From assembly GCF_014205135.1 (NCBI RefSeq), contig NZ_JACHMY010000001.1:7688001-7752000 (forward strand): a stretch of 64,000 bases of DNA, in the 5' to 3' direction. The stretch is from Kribbella italica. GTDB lineage: Bacteria; Actinomycetota; Actinomycetes; Propionibacteriales; Kribbellaceae. Each line of letters begins with the position of its first letter. Position 1 is the stretch's first letter. A program made the translations under genes and the position numbers. A model generated the notes under the pieces. That model did not search any database and was not told the DNA's origin. It was given only the letters and a program-made list of their open reading frames with translations. Of this stretch, positions 23,669-32,186 are shown in pieces.

Positions 23669-24625
23669 TCAGATTGCGAGGAGCGGGTGGAACAGGCGGG
23701 CGGCGAGGTCCTCGGCGTCGGCCCGGTTGAGGATTTGTCCCGGGATAGTTGGGTGACTGCTGGCCCAGGCCTGCGCCGTGTCGTGGTCGGTGAAGAAGTT
23801 GAGGTAGTCGCAGCAGCAGTCGGCTGACGGGCCGCCGCCGGCATCGGCGCCGATGAAGACGACCGCCTGCTCGGGCTGCCAGGTGGTGCGGCCGCTGGTG
23901 CTGGTCACGGTGATGGGTTGCCGGGTGGTGTCGTCGACGGACTCGATCCGGGTGTCTCGTCCGAGCATGGGCGCGATGCCGAGCGCGTCGATCGCGCACA
24001 TCGCGTAGACGTCGACCTCGCCGCCGTTGGAGTCGGCGATGTGGACGCGGTGCCGGGTCGCGGTGGCTGAGAACGGGTACGCGACGGCGATCTGGCCGTC
24101 GGCGTCCAGCCGGATCGCGTCGGCTTCGTGCAGCGCGGTCAGCACGTCGTCCACGGTTCTGTTGCTTTCGGCAACGAGCGCGTCCAGGTCTTTGCCGCTG
24201 GGTGGAACAGCGTTGGCCGCGAAGGCGCGCAAGATCGCCTGGTGTGCTGCTTTCTCGACCGGATCCAGCGGGACGGCGCGGGTGCGCCAAGCGCTCAGGA
24301 CCTCCCCCGGCGCCGGGGCGCCGACGTGGCCAGCCGCTGTGATCGCGGCGCGCAGCTGGGCGGTCGACGGGGCGGGCACGATCCGGCCGGCCTCGTCGCG
24401 GTAGAGCCGGCACGACACCCCACAGGCGCAGTCGTCGCCGGCGCCGGCGAACGGGTCGGTGCCGTCGATCAGCAGAGTCGGTGAGCCGGCCATGCCGTAC
24501 CGGGCGGCGTCTGCGTCGGTTTCGATCAGCCGGGTGGTGACCGGCAGATCGGTGACCTCGGCGAGGCGTTGCAGCATCGGCGACAGGTTCGGGCAGTCCG
24601 GTACGTGCAGAACTTCGAAGTTCAT
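23669..24625 (-). CDS. merB: Organomercurial lyase MerB with N-terminal thioredoxin-like domain
   Basis: 318 aa. The C-terminal portion (about 105-318) is alkylmercury lyase: YAMCAIDALG supplies catalytic Cys210 and Asp213, and SADCCCDYLNFF the second cysteine site near 270-272. It cleaves carbon-mercury bonds, releasing Hg(II). The first 95 residues form a separate thioredoxin-like unit (FEVLHVPDCPN...GSPTLLIDGTDPFAG) with its own Cys cluster (DDCACGVSC). Canonical MerB is about 210 aa, so this is a fusion. The ATG at 24625 follows GGAGGCAACC and overlaps the merR stop. No merA is visible in the window. Confidence 0.9.
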   Translation of the reverse strand: MNFEVLHVPDCPNLSPMLQRLAEVTDLPVTTRLIETDADAARYGMAGSPTLLIDGTDPFAGAGDDCACGVSCRLYRDEAGRIVPAPSTAQLRAAITAAGHVGAPAPGEVLSAWRTRAVPLDPVEKAAHQAILRAFAANAVPPSGKDLDALVAESNRTVDDVLTALHEADAIRLDADGQIAVAYPFSATATRHRVHIADSNGGEVDVYAMCAIDALGIAPMLGRDTRIESVDDTTRQPITVTSTSGRTTWQPEQAVVFIGADAGGGPSADCCCDYLNFFTDHDTAQAWASSHPTIPGQILNRADAEDLAARLFHPLLAI

Positions 24626-25029
24626 CGGGTTGCCTCCGGGCGATGGTCGATCGCTTCCAGCAGCGCGCAGTTGCGGTCGGCGCGGGGCAGGTCGCAGGTC
24701 GCGACCAGGTCGGCCAGCGAGTCGTGCATCCGTTGCAGGTCGCGGATCCGGGCCTCCAGGTCCGCGCGGCGGTGCTCGGCCAGCGCCCTTGCGGCGTCGC
24801 ATGCGTCCGGGCCGCCGTTGTCGAGGTGCAGCAGTTCCTCGATCTCGTCGAGGGTGAAGCCGAGTTCCTGGGCGCGTTTGATGAACCGCAGCAGTTCGAC
24901 CGTGCTCGGCGGGTAGTCGCGGTAGCCGCCCGGAGTGCGCGGCGGTTGCGTGAGCAGTCCTCGGCGCTCGTAGTAGCGCAGCGTCTCGGTGTTCACCCCG
25001 GCCTGGCCGGCCAGCTCACTGGTTCGCAT
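24622..25029 (-). CDS. merR: MerR, mercury-responsive regulator
   Basis: 135 aa. HTH TSELAGQAGVNTETLRYYERRGLL at the N-terminus, a long dimerisation helix, and three Hg(II)-binding cysteines: one in GPDACDAAR and the pair CDLPRADRNC with the diagnostic Cx8C spacing. It activates merB by twisting the mer promoter when Hg(II) binds. Unusually the regulator is the first gene of the same operon rather than divergent. Confidence 0.92.
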   Translation of the reverse strand: MRTSELAGQAGVNTETLRYYERRGLLTQPPRTPGGYRDYPPSTVELLRFIKRAQELGFTLDEIEELLHLDNGGPDACDAARALAEHRRADLEARIRDLQRMHDSLADLVATCDLPRADRNCALLEAIDHRPEATR

Positions 25030-25036
25030 GAACCCA

Positions 25037-25067
25037 TCGTCAACCCTGGACCCAACTACAGAGTCAA
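25037..25067 (-). promoter_or_regulatory. merR-merB promoter with 19-bp spacer
   Basis: TTGACT (25062-25067) is separated by 19 bp from the -10 position at 25037-25042. This is the elongated spacing of MerR-controlled promoters. The start codon at 25029 would make the transcript nearly leaderless. The -10 itself is weak (TGACGA), which limits confidence. Confidence 0.55.
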
Positions 25068-25154
25068 GGCTGCTTTTCGAGACGCAGTGGCGAGGCCATC
25101 TTCGCTGAACTCGATCGAGTCGGTGCGGAGCGCTGGATCAGCTGAGCTTGAAGC

Positions 25155-25880
25155 TCACACGCCGATGAGGAAGAGCACTCCGGCGGTGATGAGGCCGAGT
25201 TCGACGAGGAGGACGAAACCGCGTTCGCTGATGCGGTTCACGAACTTCTTGCCAACCCAGGCGCCGGCGAGGGTGGCGGGGGTGAGCGCGGCGCCGTAGA
25301 TGAGCACGGTGTGGGTGATGAGGTCCCCGGCGCCGTAGGCGGCGATCTTTGACAGGTGCATGGTGAGTGCGCTGGCGGCCTCGGTGCCGATGTAGGCGGC
25401 CCGGGTCAGGCCGTAGGCGAGGAAGAACGGGGCGGTCAGCGGACCGACTGAACCGAGCAGCGCTGAGCCGAGCCCTGACGCGGCGCCGACACCGACGAAG
25501 CTGTGGTCGGGTGGTTTTCGGGGGCGCCGGTTCAGCCGGCGCCAGATGACCACACCGATCAGGAACACGCCGAGCAGCCGTTTGAGCGGGCTAAGCGGAG
25601 CGTGTGCGAGCAGCAGTCCACCGACGACGGCGAGCGGGACGGCTCCTGCGGCGAACCAGCCGATGAGCGGCCAGTGAAGTTCGCGGCGGTTGAACCAGAC
25701 CCGGGATGCGTTGCTGGACAACTGGGTGATGGTGAGCATCGGGACGGCGACTCGGAGCCCGAACAAGGCGGTGAACACTGGCAGCAGCAGCACCCCGCCA
25801 CCAAACCCTGCCACCGCCGACAGCAGCGCCAGCGTAAACGCGGCGGCCGAAGCGGCAAGAAGAGTAGGGAGTTCGTGCAT
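25155..25880 (-). CDS. TauE/SafE family permease
   Basis: 241 aa with about eight hydrophobic helices; AGFGGGVLLLPVFTALFG and GLGSALLGSVGPLTAPFFLAYGL are the paired TSUP motifs. The start MHELPT is chosen because it precedes the first membrane helix directly. Anion exporter, substrate unknown; it lies between the mercury gene sets and reads leftward, with no overlap with neighbours. Confidence 0.83.
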   Translation of the reverse strand: MHELPTLLAASAAAFTLALLSAVAGFGGGVLLLPVFTALFGLRVAVPMLTITQLSSNASRVWFNRRELHWPLIGWFAAGAVPLAVVGGLLLAHAPLSPLKRLLGVFLIGVVIWRRLNRRPRKPPDHSFVGVGAASGLGSALLGSVGPLTAPFFLAYGLTRAAYIGTEAASALTMHLSKIAAYGAGDLITHTVLIYGAALTPATLAGAWVGKKFVNRISERGFVLLVELGLITAGVLFLIGV

Positions 25881-25970
25881 CACCGCCTCAGCTTGGCAGA
25901 CCGCGCCGACCAAGAGGCGGGTGCGCCTACCTGCACTGAACTGGTGAAGTGTTGAGGGAAACGTCGGTCG

Positions 25971-26378
25971 CTACTCGTCGTGTCTGGTGGGGAGCAGCCC
26001 CAGTTGGGTGAGTCGGTCGAGATTGTCTTCGAGGGTCCAGGTGTCGGCGATGCGGCCGTTGTCGATTCGGTAGCGGTTGACCTCGTCAATGGCCACGAAC
26101 CGGCGTCCGGTGGGTGGGTGCCCTAGCCAGGTGCCGGTGTGAGTGGCGGTGCAGGTGAAACGCCCGATCACGATGTCGCCTTCGGCGAGGAGTTCGATCG
26201 TGTCCATGCGGACGTCGGGGAACGAGGCCCGGAACGGCTCGATCCACTCCCGGGCCGCCGAAGCCTGGTCGGGGGTGTAGAGGTCGTCGATCAGGTCGAG
26301 GTTGCCGCCGTTGAGGACTTCATCGACCAGGCGCTGCACGACCGCTTTGTTCGCCGCGAGCACGGCTGGTGTGCTCAC
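25971..26378 (-). CDS. SnoaL-like / ester cyclase-family protein
   Basis: 135-aa NTF2-like fold: [80 protein letters not shown], and [21 protein letters not shown] are typical of SnoaL-like polyketide cyclase-family proteins, many of which act on small organics. A GTG start overlaps the YnfA-like stop (GTGA). A role in a metal operon is unexplained. Confidence 0.8.
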   Translation of the reverse strand: MSTPAVLAANKAVVQRLVDEVLNGGNLDLIDDLYTPDQASAAREWIEPFRASFPDVRMDTIELLAEGDIVIGRFTCTATHTGTWLGHPPTGRRFVAIDEVNRYRIDNGRIADTWTLEDNLDRLTQLGLLPTRHDE

Positions 26379-26713
26379 GAGGCGCTCCGAGGCGCGTACA
26401 TGATGACGACGACTCCGATCAGGCAGATCGCGGCGCCGGCCAGGTCCCATCGGTCGGGGCGGAATCCGTCGACGAGCATGCCCCAGGCGAGGGAGCCGGC
26501 GACGAAGATGCCGCCGTAGGCGGCCAGGATGCGGCCGAAGTTGGGGTCGGGCTGGAAGGTCGCGACGAAGCCGTAGGCGCCGAGGGCAAGGATGCCGCCG
26601 GCGATCCACCACAGGCCGCGGTGTTCGCGCCAGCCTTGCCAGATCAGCCAGGCGCCGCCGATCTCGGCGATGGCAGCCACAACGAACAGCGCGATGGATT
26701 TGACGATCGTCAT
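26375..26713 (-). CDS. YnfA/UPF0060 family small membrane protein
   Basis: 112 aa, four transmembrane helices, [21 protein letters not shown]...[76 protein letters not shown]: the conserved AEIGGAW, AAYGG and DxxRPDRWD motifs identify the family, related in fold to small multidrug transporters. Function unproven. Confidence 0.87.
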   Translation of the reverse strand: MTIVKSIALFVVAAIAEIGGAWLIWQGWREHRGLWWIAGGILALGAYGFVATFQPDPNFGRILAAYGGIFVAGSLAWGMLVDGFRPDRWDLAGAAICLIGVVVIMYAPRSAS

Positions 26714-26716
26714 GGG

Positions 26717-27055
26717 TCAGAACGTATCCACCGACTTGTCCGCCGCGCGACTCGCCCCGGTCCGCGGCGGGGTCGGCGGCATGCCGAGGTCGATCGGTCC
26801 GGCCGGGGCCGCGCAAGTGGCGTTGCGTCGTCTGCGCAGCACCAGCACCATCGCCACCATCGGTGCGACAGCGATGACGGCCAGTACCGGCATCCACACC
26901 GCACTGGCCAGCGAGGCGATCGACAGGCCGCCGAGCGCAGCCAGGACCGGCCCGGCGCAGCACGCCGCGCAGGCGCCGACCGCGGCGGCTGCGGCACCGG
27001 CCACCTGCCACGGCCGGTGGGTCTTCGGTGCTTGATTGGTGTCAGCAGCAGTCAC
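26717..27055 (-). CDS. MerT-like small membrane protein
   Basis: 112 aa with two or three hydrophobic segments; AVGACAACCAGPVLAALGGL resembles the vicinal-cysteine first helix of MerT-type mercuric transporters (CC followed by GP), and a second segment follows at about 55-78. A soluble Cys (NATCAAP) lies after the membrane part. The GTG start overlaps the MerR-family gene by 14 bp. A role in uptake of Hg(II) or another thiophilic ion is inferred from the motif and operon. Confidence 0.62.
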   Translation of the reverse strand: MTAADTNQAPKTHRPWQVAGAAAAAVGACAACCAGPVLAALGGLSIASLASAVWMPVLAVIAVAPMVAMVLVLRRRRNATCAAPAGPIDLGMPPTPPRTGASRAADKSVDTF

Positions 27056-27536
27056 GGCGCGGCTCCGGTTCGTCGGCAAGTTTCAGGTGGGTGCCGGTGG
27101 GCGCCTCGGCGGCCAGGTCGGCGAAGGGCAGCGGGCAGCTGGGGCTGTGCGCGCAGGCGATCAGATCGTCGCAGCCGGCATCGAGCGCGGTCCGAAGCGA
27201 CGCGGCGATCACGGTCAGGTCAGCGATCTTGGCTTCGACGTCGACGAGCTTGTCCCGGGCCCGGGCCTGCAAACCTTCGTCGGCTTTCGCGCCGTGGTGG
27301 TGACGGCCGGCCTCCAGCAGGTCGGAGATCTCCTCCAGGGTGAACCCGAGCCGCTGCGCGGCCTTGATCACCCGCAGCACGGTCACCGCTTCCGGCGGGT
27401 AGAGGCGATGACCGCCGGGGCTGCGATCAGGTTCGGCCAGGAGCCCTCGGCGTTCGTAGTAGCGCAAGGTTTGCAGGTTCACCCCGGCCGCGTCAGCGAC
27501 CTGGCCCGACCGCAGGCCTCCGTCGACAGTGGTCAT
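27042..27536 (-). CDS. MerR-family regulator with Cys-rich C-terminus
   Basis: 164 aa. HTH SGQVADAAGVNLQTLRYYERRGLL, dimerisation helix, then CDDLIACAHSPSCPLPF in a possible metal-binding loop, and a terminal RRDCC. The spacing differs from Hg-MerR (no Cx8C), so the inducer may be another thiophilic metal. It probably acts at the dyad promoter at 27917-27947 of its own operon. Confidence 0.83.
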   Translation of the reverse strand: MTTVDGGLRSGQVADAAGVNLQTLRYYERRGLLAEPDRSPGGHRLYPPEAVTVLRVIKAAQRLGFTLEEISDLLEAGRHHHGAKADEGLQARARDKLVDVEAKIADLTVIAASLRTALDAGCDDLIACAHSPSCPLPFADLAAEAPTGTHLKLADEPEPRRDCC

Positions 27537-27537
27537 G

Positions 27538-27909
27538 TCAGCCCGCTGCCCGTGCGCCATGACCGACCGCCGCTGTGGCGCGGGTGGCGAACGCGTCCAG
27601 CACCGCGACGTGCGCGGCCGGGACGGTCACCGTCATCTCCACCACGTCGCCGACGGGAGCGAAGTCGAACCCGAAGAACGAGCAGCAAGTGCTCTCTCGA
27701 CTGGCCAGGTCGCGCGCACGCGCCTCGGCGTCCGCGGCGACGTCTAGCCGCAGCGTCGTGGCGTCGATACGCTCCGCGCCGCGGACGGAGGAGGAGAACA
27801 GGTCGTCGAACTCGGCGACCCGGATCGGCTGCTCGACGGTCGGCAGCGTGCAAGAAGCCGGAACCCAGTCGAGCCCGGTCGAGGAAGGGCTGGTGTCTGA
27901 GGTGCACAT
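27538..27909 (-). CDS. CC-motif protein of the MerR operon, 123 aa
   Basis: Unnamed family seen beside MerR genes: LPTVEQPIRVAEFDDLFSSSV, then LRLDVAADAEARARDLASRESTCCSFFGFDF, where the CCSFF motif is the most conserved feature and could bind a soft metal. The ATG at 27909 lies about 8 bp past the predicted -10, implying a leaderless mRNA. It is the first gene of a five-gene operon (this gene, MerR, MerT-like, YnfA, SnoaL-like). Confidence 0.7.
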   Translation of the reverse strand: MCTSDTSPSSTGLDWVPASCTLPTVEQPIRVAEFDDLFSSSVRGAERIDATTLRLDVAADAEARARDLASRESTCCSFFGFDFAPVGDVVEMTVTVPAAHVAVLDAFATRATAAVGHGARAAG

Positions 27910-27916
27910 ACCTCGA

Positions 27917-27947
27917 CGGTAAACCTGTACCCCAGTACCGGATGCAA
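27917..27947 (-). promoter_or_regulatory. MerR-type promoter with 7-4-7 dyad
   Basis: Minus strand: -35 TTGCAT (27942-27947), 19-bp spacer holding CCGGTAC-TGGG-GTACAGG, and -10 TTACCG (27917-27922). The arrangement copies the mer operator (CCGTAC-N4-GTACGG between -35 and -10). One mismatch in the dyad. Confidence 0.78.
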
Positions 27948-28141
27948 CCCCGATCTCACCCTGTTGGTTCAGCGGCAGTTCTGCACGTAGGTCTGTGGTC
28001 GGCGAGCGCTGCGGCGCCGCCATGCTCGTCTGCCCTGAGCTACGCGCGGCCTCTGGCTTCGACTAGGCGCGTCTCGACGTTGCTGATCATCTCTTCGATC
28101 CGGACGCCGGGGCCGATCATCGACTGAAGTTGCGGTGGAGG

Positions 28142-28471
28142 TCAGCAGCAGTTCTGGAGGTATGCCTGGAGGTCGGACAGGGCTGCGGCGGCGCCGGCCT
28201 TGTCGGCTCGGTAGAGGACGGCTTTGCCTTCGCGGCGGGAGGTGACGATGCCTCCGCGGCGGAGGAGGTCGAGTTGCTGCGAGGCGGTGGACTGGCCGAT
28301 GGCGGCTTGTTCGGCGACCTCGTTGACGGACAGCTCGGCGCCGCGGGCGAACAGGAGCATGATGCGCTGGCGGGTCGGGTTCGACAGGGCCTTCAGGAAG
28401 TCGTGAGTGGCGGGCCGGAGCTCCGCCGGTTCTGCGGGAGCGCAGGTCGCGCTGTCAGCCTTCTTCGCCAT
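28142..28471 (-). CDS. arsR: ArsR-family regulator
   Basis: 109-aa winged helix: FLKALSNPTRQRIMLLFARGAELSVNEVAEQAAIGQSTASQQLDLLRRGGIVTSRREGKAVLYRA, ending YLQNCC; the terminal CC and an N-terminal Cys (SATCAP) could form the metal site. It is divergent from the flavin monooxygenase at 28534 across an AT-rich dyad. Confidence 0.87.
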   Translation of the reverse strand: MAKKADSATCAPAEPAELRPATHDFLKALSNPTRQRIMLLFARGAELSVNEVAEQAAIGQSTASQQLDLLRRGGIVTSRREGKAVLYRADKAGAAAALSDLQAYLQNCC

Positions 28472-28485
28472 GGGGTCCAGCGTAG

Positions 28486-28519
28486 CCAATATTGAGGTTT
28501 CGTCATATAACGATATTGG
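28486..28519. promoter_or_regulatory. AT-rich ArsR-type operator in divergent region
   Basis: CCAATAT (28486-28492) and ATATTGG (28513-28519) are perfect inverted 7-mers 20 bp apart; ATATAACGATAT lies between. This region must contain both promoters. Confidence 0.65.
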
Positions 28520-28533
28520 GATATGTTTGGTTC

Positions 28534-29577
28534 ATGACTTCTGACTCTGTGGTGATCATCGGCGGCGGCCAGTCCGGGCTTGCCGGCGCGTTCGCCGTTC
28601 GCGACGCCGGGATGCGTCCGGTGCTGCTGGAGGCCGGCGATCGCACCGTTGGATCCTGGCCGAACTACTACGACAGCCTGACGCTCTTCTCGCCGGCTCG
28701 GTACAGCGGCTTTCCCGGCGCGCCGTTCCCTGGTGAGCAGGACCGCTACCCCACGCGGGACGAGGTGGTCTCCTACCTCGACAAGCTCGCCGCGGGACTC
28801 GACGCCGAGGTCCACCTCAACACTCGCGCTACGGCGGTGGAGAGCTCCGCCCGCAGATTCGTCGTACGGACAGCTGGCGGTGAGGAGTTCCCGGCTGCCG
28901 GTGTCATCTGTGCCAGCGGATCATTCAGCCGGCCGTACGTGCCGCAGATCCCCGGCGACTTCACCGGCCAGATTCTCCATGTGGCGCAGTACCGCGATCC
29001 TCAGCAGTACGCCGGTCAGCGGGTCGTCGTGGTCGGTGCGGGCAACTCCGCAATCCAGGTCGGCTACGAGCTGGCCGCGTTGGCCAAGGTGACCCTGGCC
29101 GTACGGCGACCCGTCCAGTTCGTGCCCCAGATCCGCGGCGGCCGCGACATGCACTACTGGCTGCACGCCCTACGCCTGGATCTTCTGCCACCTTCGATCC
29201 TGAGCAGGCTTGTCCGCGGGACCCTGGTCTTCGACACCGGTATCTACGGCGACGCGCTCAAGTCGGGGCTGCTCGACCAGCGGCCGATGTTCAGTCGGTT
29301 CGACGGTGATCAGGTGGTCTGGGCCGACGGCAGCCACGAACACGTCGACACCGTCATCATGGCGACCGGCTATCGACCGAACCTCCCGTACCTGGAGGGT
29401 CTGGGCGCACTCGACGACACAGGCCTGCCCCTGCACAAGCGCGGCATCTCGCTCACGCACCCGGGCCTGGCCTACCTCGGACTCGAGTTCCAGCGCTCCT
29501 TCTCGTCGAACACGCTGCGTGGAGTCTCCCGGGACGCCCAGTACGTCGCCAAGGCGCTCGCTAGCGCAGGAAGGTAG
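28534..29577 (+). CDS. Flavin-containing monooxygenase (ArsO/CzcO-like)
   Basis: 347 aa. FAD-binding IIGGGQSGLAGAF at the N-terminus, NAD(P)H-binding VVVGAGNSAIQVG around residue 170, and ATGYRPNLPYL near the end, in the order of ArsO/CzcO-type flavoproteins. NYYDSLTLFSPARYSGFPG is the ArsO-like region. It is flanked by two ArsR genes, so it is probably metalloid-inducible. No Shine-Dalgarno is seen before the ATG, suggesting a leaderless transcript. Its 3' end overlaps the convergent ArsR gene by 17 bp. Confidence 0.85.
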   Translation: MTSDSVVIIGGGQSGLAGAFAVRDAGMRPVLLEAGDRTVGSWPNYYDSLTLFSPARYSGFPGAPFPGEQDRYPTRDEVVSYLDKLAAGLDAEVHLNTRATAVESSARRFVVRTAGGEEFPAAGVICASGSFSRPYVPQIPGDFTGQILHVAQYRDPQQYAGQRVVVVGAGNSAIQVGYELAALAKVTLAVRRPVQFVPQIRGGRDMHYWLHALRLDLLPPSILSRLVRGTLVFDTGIYGDALKSGLLDQRPMFSRFDGDQVVWADGSHEHVDTVIMATGYRPNLPYLEGLGALDDTGLPLHKRGISLTHPGLAYLGLEFQRSFSSNTLRGVSRDAQYVAKALASAGR

Positions 29578-29929
29578 GGCCGGGCAGAAGAGCGCGAAGA
29601 GTCTGCAGCTGATCCGGCACGATCGAGTACCAGGACCACAGACCGCGCTTGTCGCGCGCCAGGATTCCGGCCGTCACAAGGATCTTGAGGTGGTGGCTGA
29701 TCGTCGGCTGACTGAGCTCGAGCGGCTCGGTCAGGTCGTTCACGCACGCCTCGCCGTCGGGGCTCGCCTCGATCATCGCCAGGAGCTGCAGGCGGGTGGG
29801 ATCCGAGAGGGCCTTCAGTACGACGGCCAGCCGCTCGGCCTCGTCGCGGCCGATCGCGACACCGGTCACCTGATGCGAGTCGCCGCTGCTCGGCGCACCG
29901 ACCCGCTCGGCGCCTCGACGTGTACTCAC
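29561..29929 (-). CDS. arsR: ArsR-family regulator
   Basis: 122 aa with VLKALSDPTRLQLLAMIEASPDGEACVNDLTEPLELSQPTISHHLKILVTAGILARDKRG; EACVND has one Cys where As(III)-sensing ArsR has CVC. GTG start at 29929. Convergent with the flavoprotein gene. Confidence 0.87.
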   Translation of the reverse strand: MSTRRGAERVGAPSSGDSHQVTGVAIGRDEAERLAVVLKALSDPTRLQLLAMIEASPDGEACVNDLTEPLELSQPTISHHLKILVTAGILARDKRGLWSWYSIVPDQLQTLRALLPGPTFLR

Positions 29930-30038
29930 GTCAACAGTCTAGATCGCTGCCACCGCAGAAACCTATCGGCCACGAATATGTTCACCCGCCAGACACGAAC
30001 TGGGCCGGCCGCCCCGTCGCCGAGGCGGCCGGCCGCGA

Positions 30039-32147
30039 TCAGGAGCCGATCTCGCTTCCGTCGGGCCGCCAGGTGACGATCACCGCGGGCCGGGCGAAGT
30101 CGCCGTCGGGCCAGGTGCTGGCCGGGTTGTCGACCGAGGCGCCGGTGATCTCACCGGGATGCTGGACCGAGACCACGACCGACTTGTTGTCCGGTACGAC
30201 GTACGCCGACGCCTGCTCCGCGCCCCGCGGAACCGACAGGAACTGCTTCGCCTTCCCCCGGTCCGGCCCCTCGACCGCCACCGCGAACAGTCCGTCGTGG
30301 AAGTTCGTGCCCGCGTGGTCGACCAGCGCGTTGCCGTCGGTCGAGATCCACAAGTTGCCGTGGGCATCGAAATCGAGATTGTCCGGGCACGAGATCGGCG
30401 AGACCTCCGTCTTGTCGTAACCCGCGAAGTACGTCGACGGGTCGGCCGGATCGCCGCAGACGATCGGCAGTGACCAGGTGAAAGTCTCGCTCGCGTGGTT
30501 GCCGCCGATCTCGACGAGCTCGAAGACCTGGCCGTGCTTGTTGCTCTTGCGCGGGTTGGCCTCGTCCGCTGCCGCCTGACCCGCGGCGCCGCGGTTGCTG
30601 TTGTTCGTCAGCGCGACGTACACCTTGCCGGTCAGCTTACTGACCTCGATGTCCTCGGGCCGGTCCATCTTGGTCGCGCCGACCTTGTCCGCCGCGAGGC
30701 GGGTGTGCACGAGCACCTCGTCGATCGCCATCCCGGGCACGAGTGACTTGCCACCACGGGTCAGCGGGATCCACGTACCGGTTCCGTTGAACGCTCCGTC
30801 GCTCGGCAGCTTGCCGGACCCGTCGATCTCGGAGGCGCTGGTGAAGCCGAGCTTGGCGACGTACAGGCTGCCCGACTCCAGCAGACGGCTGTTGCTCTCG
30901 CGATCGGCCTTGGAGTCTCCGGTGCGGAGCTTGCGGTCGGAGACGAACTTGTAGATGTAGTCGAAGCGCTCGTCGTCTCCCATGTACGCGACGACGTAGC
31001 CGGACTTCGCGACCACGACAGCAGCACCCTCGTGCTTGAAACGGCCGAGAGCGGTGTGCTTGCGAGGAGTCGACTGCGGGTCGTAAGGATCGACCTCCAT
31101 GATCCAGCCGAACCGGTTGGGCTCGTGCGGGTTCTTCGTCACGTCGAAGCGGCTGTCGGCCTTGTCCCAGTAGCGGCTGCCGGACGGGTAGCGCTTGGTG
31201 ATGTCGATGCCGTACCGCGCGAGTGCGGGCTTGGCGTCCGCCGGTGCACCGTCGGCGCCGACGAAGTACTGGTTGAAGTTCTCCTCGCCGGACAGGATCG
31301 TGCCCCACGGCGTCAGTCCACCGGAGCAGTTGTTCAGCGATCCGAGCACTCGTACGCCGCGAGGATCGGCGGTGGTCCGCAGCAGCTGCGATCCGGCCGC
31401 CGGGCCGGTGAACTTCATCGGCGTCGAGGCGGTCAGCCGCCGGTTGTAGCGGCGTCGGCCTTGGCTGACCACGCGCCACTCGCCGGTGCGCTCGACCCGT
31501 TCGACCTCGACGACGCTCATGCCGTGCGCGGCGAGGGCGATCCGCATCTGTTGCGTGGTGGCCGTCGCGCCGCCGGCGTAGCCGCGGAACATCAGTTCCT
31601 CGTTGGTGTACTCGTGGTTGACCACCAGCAGGCCCCGCGTGAAGTGACGGTCGAGCGGCACGATGACCAGGAAGTCGTTGTTGTACCCGAACTGACCTGC
31701 CTGGGCCGTCGGGCTCTGCCTGTCGATGTCGAAGGCCGGAGCGCCCGGCAGGATCGGGTCGCCCCAGCGAATCAGGACCTTCTCGTCGTACCCGTTGGGC
31801 ACGATCACAGTGTCGAGGGTGTTCGGCGGGATCGCCTTGAAGGTCAGCCCGGCGCCTGATCGGCTGCCCGCCGACGATGCGGCGGAACCGCCCGACGGCG
31901 CAGCAGCTGCCGGTACGGCGCCGGCAGCACCGGCGCCGATCACGAGCGCGCCGACGGCGCCCGCCTTGAAGATGCCTCGCCGCGAGACCTCCGCCTTGAC
32001 GCCGTCGGCGAAGTACTCGTTGCCGGACGAGTTCGGCGCCGGGTGCGCGCAGGCGTTGCCGCACCGGTAAAGACAGGTCATCGAGCTGCGGCCTCCGTGG
32101 CCGTCGGCCAGCGGCAGCAGCCGGCGTGGCTCGTCTGCGAGCGTCAT
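30039..32147 (-). CDS. phoX: PhoX-type alkaline phosphatase (DUF839)
   Basis: 702-aa secreted phosphomonoesterase of the calcium/iron-dependent PhoX family. A twin-arginine signal (SRRGIFKAGAVGALVIGAGAAGA, about residues 55-80) follows the MTCLYRCGNACAHPAPN N-terminus seen in actinobacterial PhoX. The catalytic domain contains FGYNNDFLVIVPL, NHEYTNEELMFRGY, NNCSGGLTPWGTILSGEENF, GWIMEVDPYDP and ARPAVIVTWR. ATG at 32147 after GGAGGGG. It releases phosphate from organic esters outside the cell to feed the divergent Pst system. A PHO box precedes it. Confidence 0.93.
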   Translation of the reverse strand: MTLADEPRRLLPLADGHGGRSSMTCLYRCGNACAHPAPNSSGNEYFADGVKAEVSRRGIFKAGAVGALVIGAGAAGAVPAAAAPSGGSAASSAGSRSGAGLTFKAIPPNTLDTVIVPNGYDEKVLIRWGDPILPGAPAFDIDRQSPTAQAGQFGYNNDFLVIVPLDRHFTRGLLVVNHEYTNEELMFRGYAGGATATTQQMRIALAAHGMSVVEVERVERTGEWRVVSQGRRRYNRRLTASTPMKFTGPAAGSQLLRTTADPRGVRVLGSLNNCSGGLTPWGTILSGEENFNQYFVGADGAPADAKPALARYGIDITKRYPSGSRYWDKADSRFDVTKNPHEPNRFGWIMEVDPYDPQSTPRKHTALGRFKHEGAAVVVAKSGYVVAYMGDDERFDYIYKFVSDRKLRTGDSKADRESNSRLLESGSLYVAKLGFTSASEIDGSGKLPSDGAFNGTGTWIPLTRGGKSLVPGMAIDEVLVHTRLAADKVGATKMDRPEDIEVSKLTGKVYVALTNNSNRGAAGQAAADEANPRKSNKHGQVFELVEIGGNHASETFTWSLPIVCGDPADPSTYFAGYDKTEVSPISCPDNLDFDAHGNLWISTDGNALVDHAGTNFHDGLFAVAVEGPDRGKAKQFLSVPRGAEQASAYVVPDNKSVVVSVQHPGEITGASVDNPASTWPDGDFARPAVIVTWRPDGSEIGS

Positions 32148-32186
32148 GCGTCCCCTCCAGAGATTCGAAGCAGTCGCGGCGACGCT

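Noticed and set aside
22905-24413. 502-aa protein on the minus strand
   Set aside because: Only the last 115 codons (ArsR, from 23252) have family similarity; upstream codons run antisense to the 99-aa gene and out of frame through merB, giving low-complexity Arg/Pro-rich translation.
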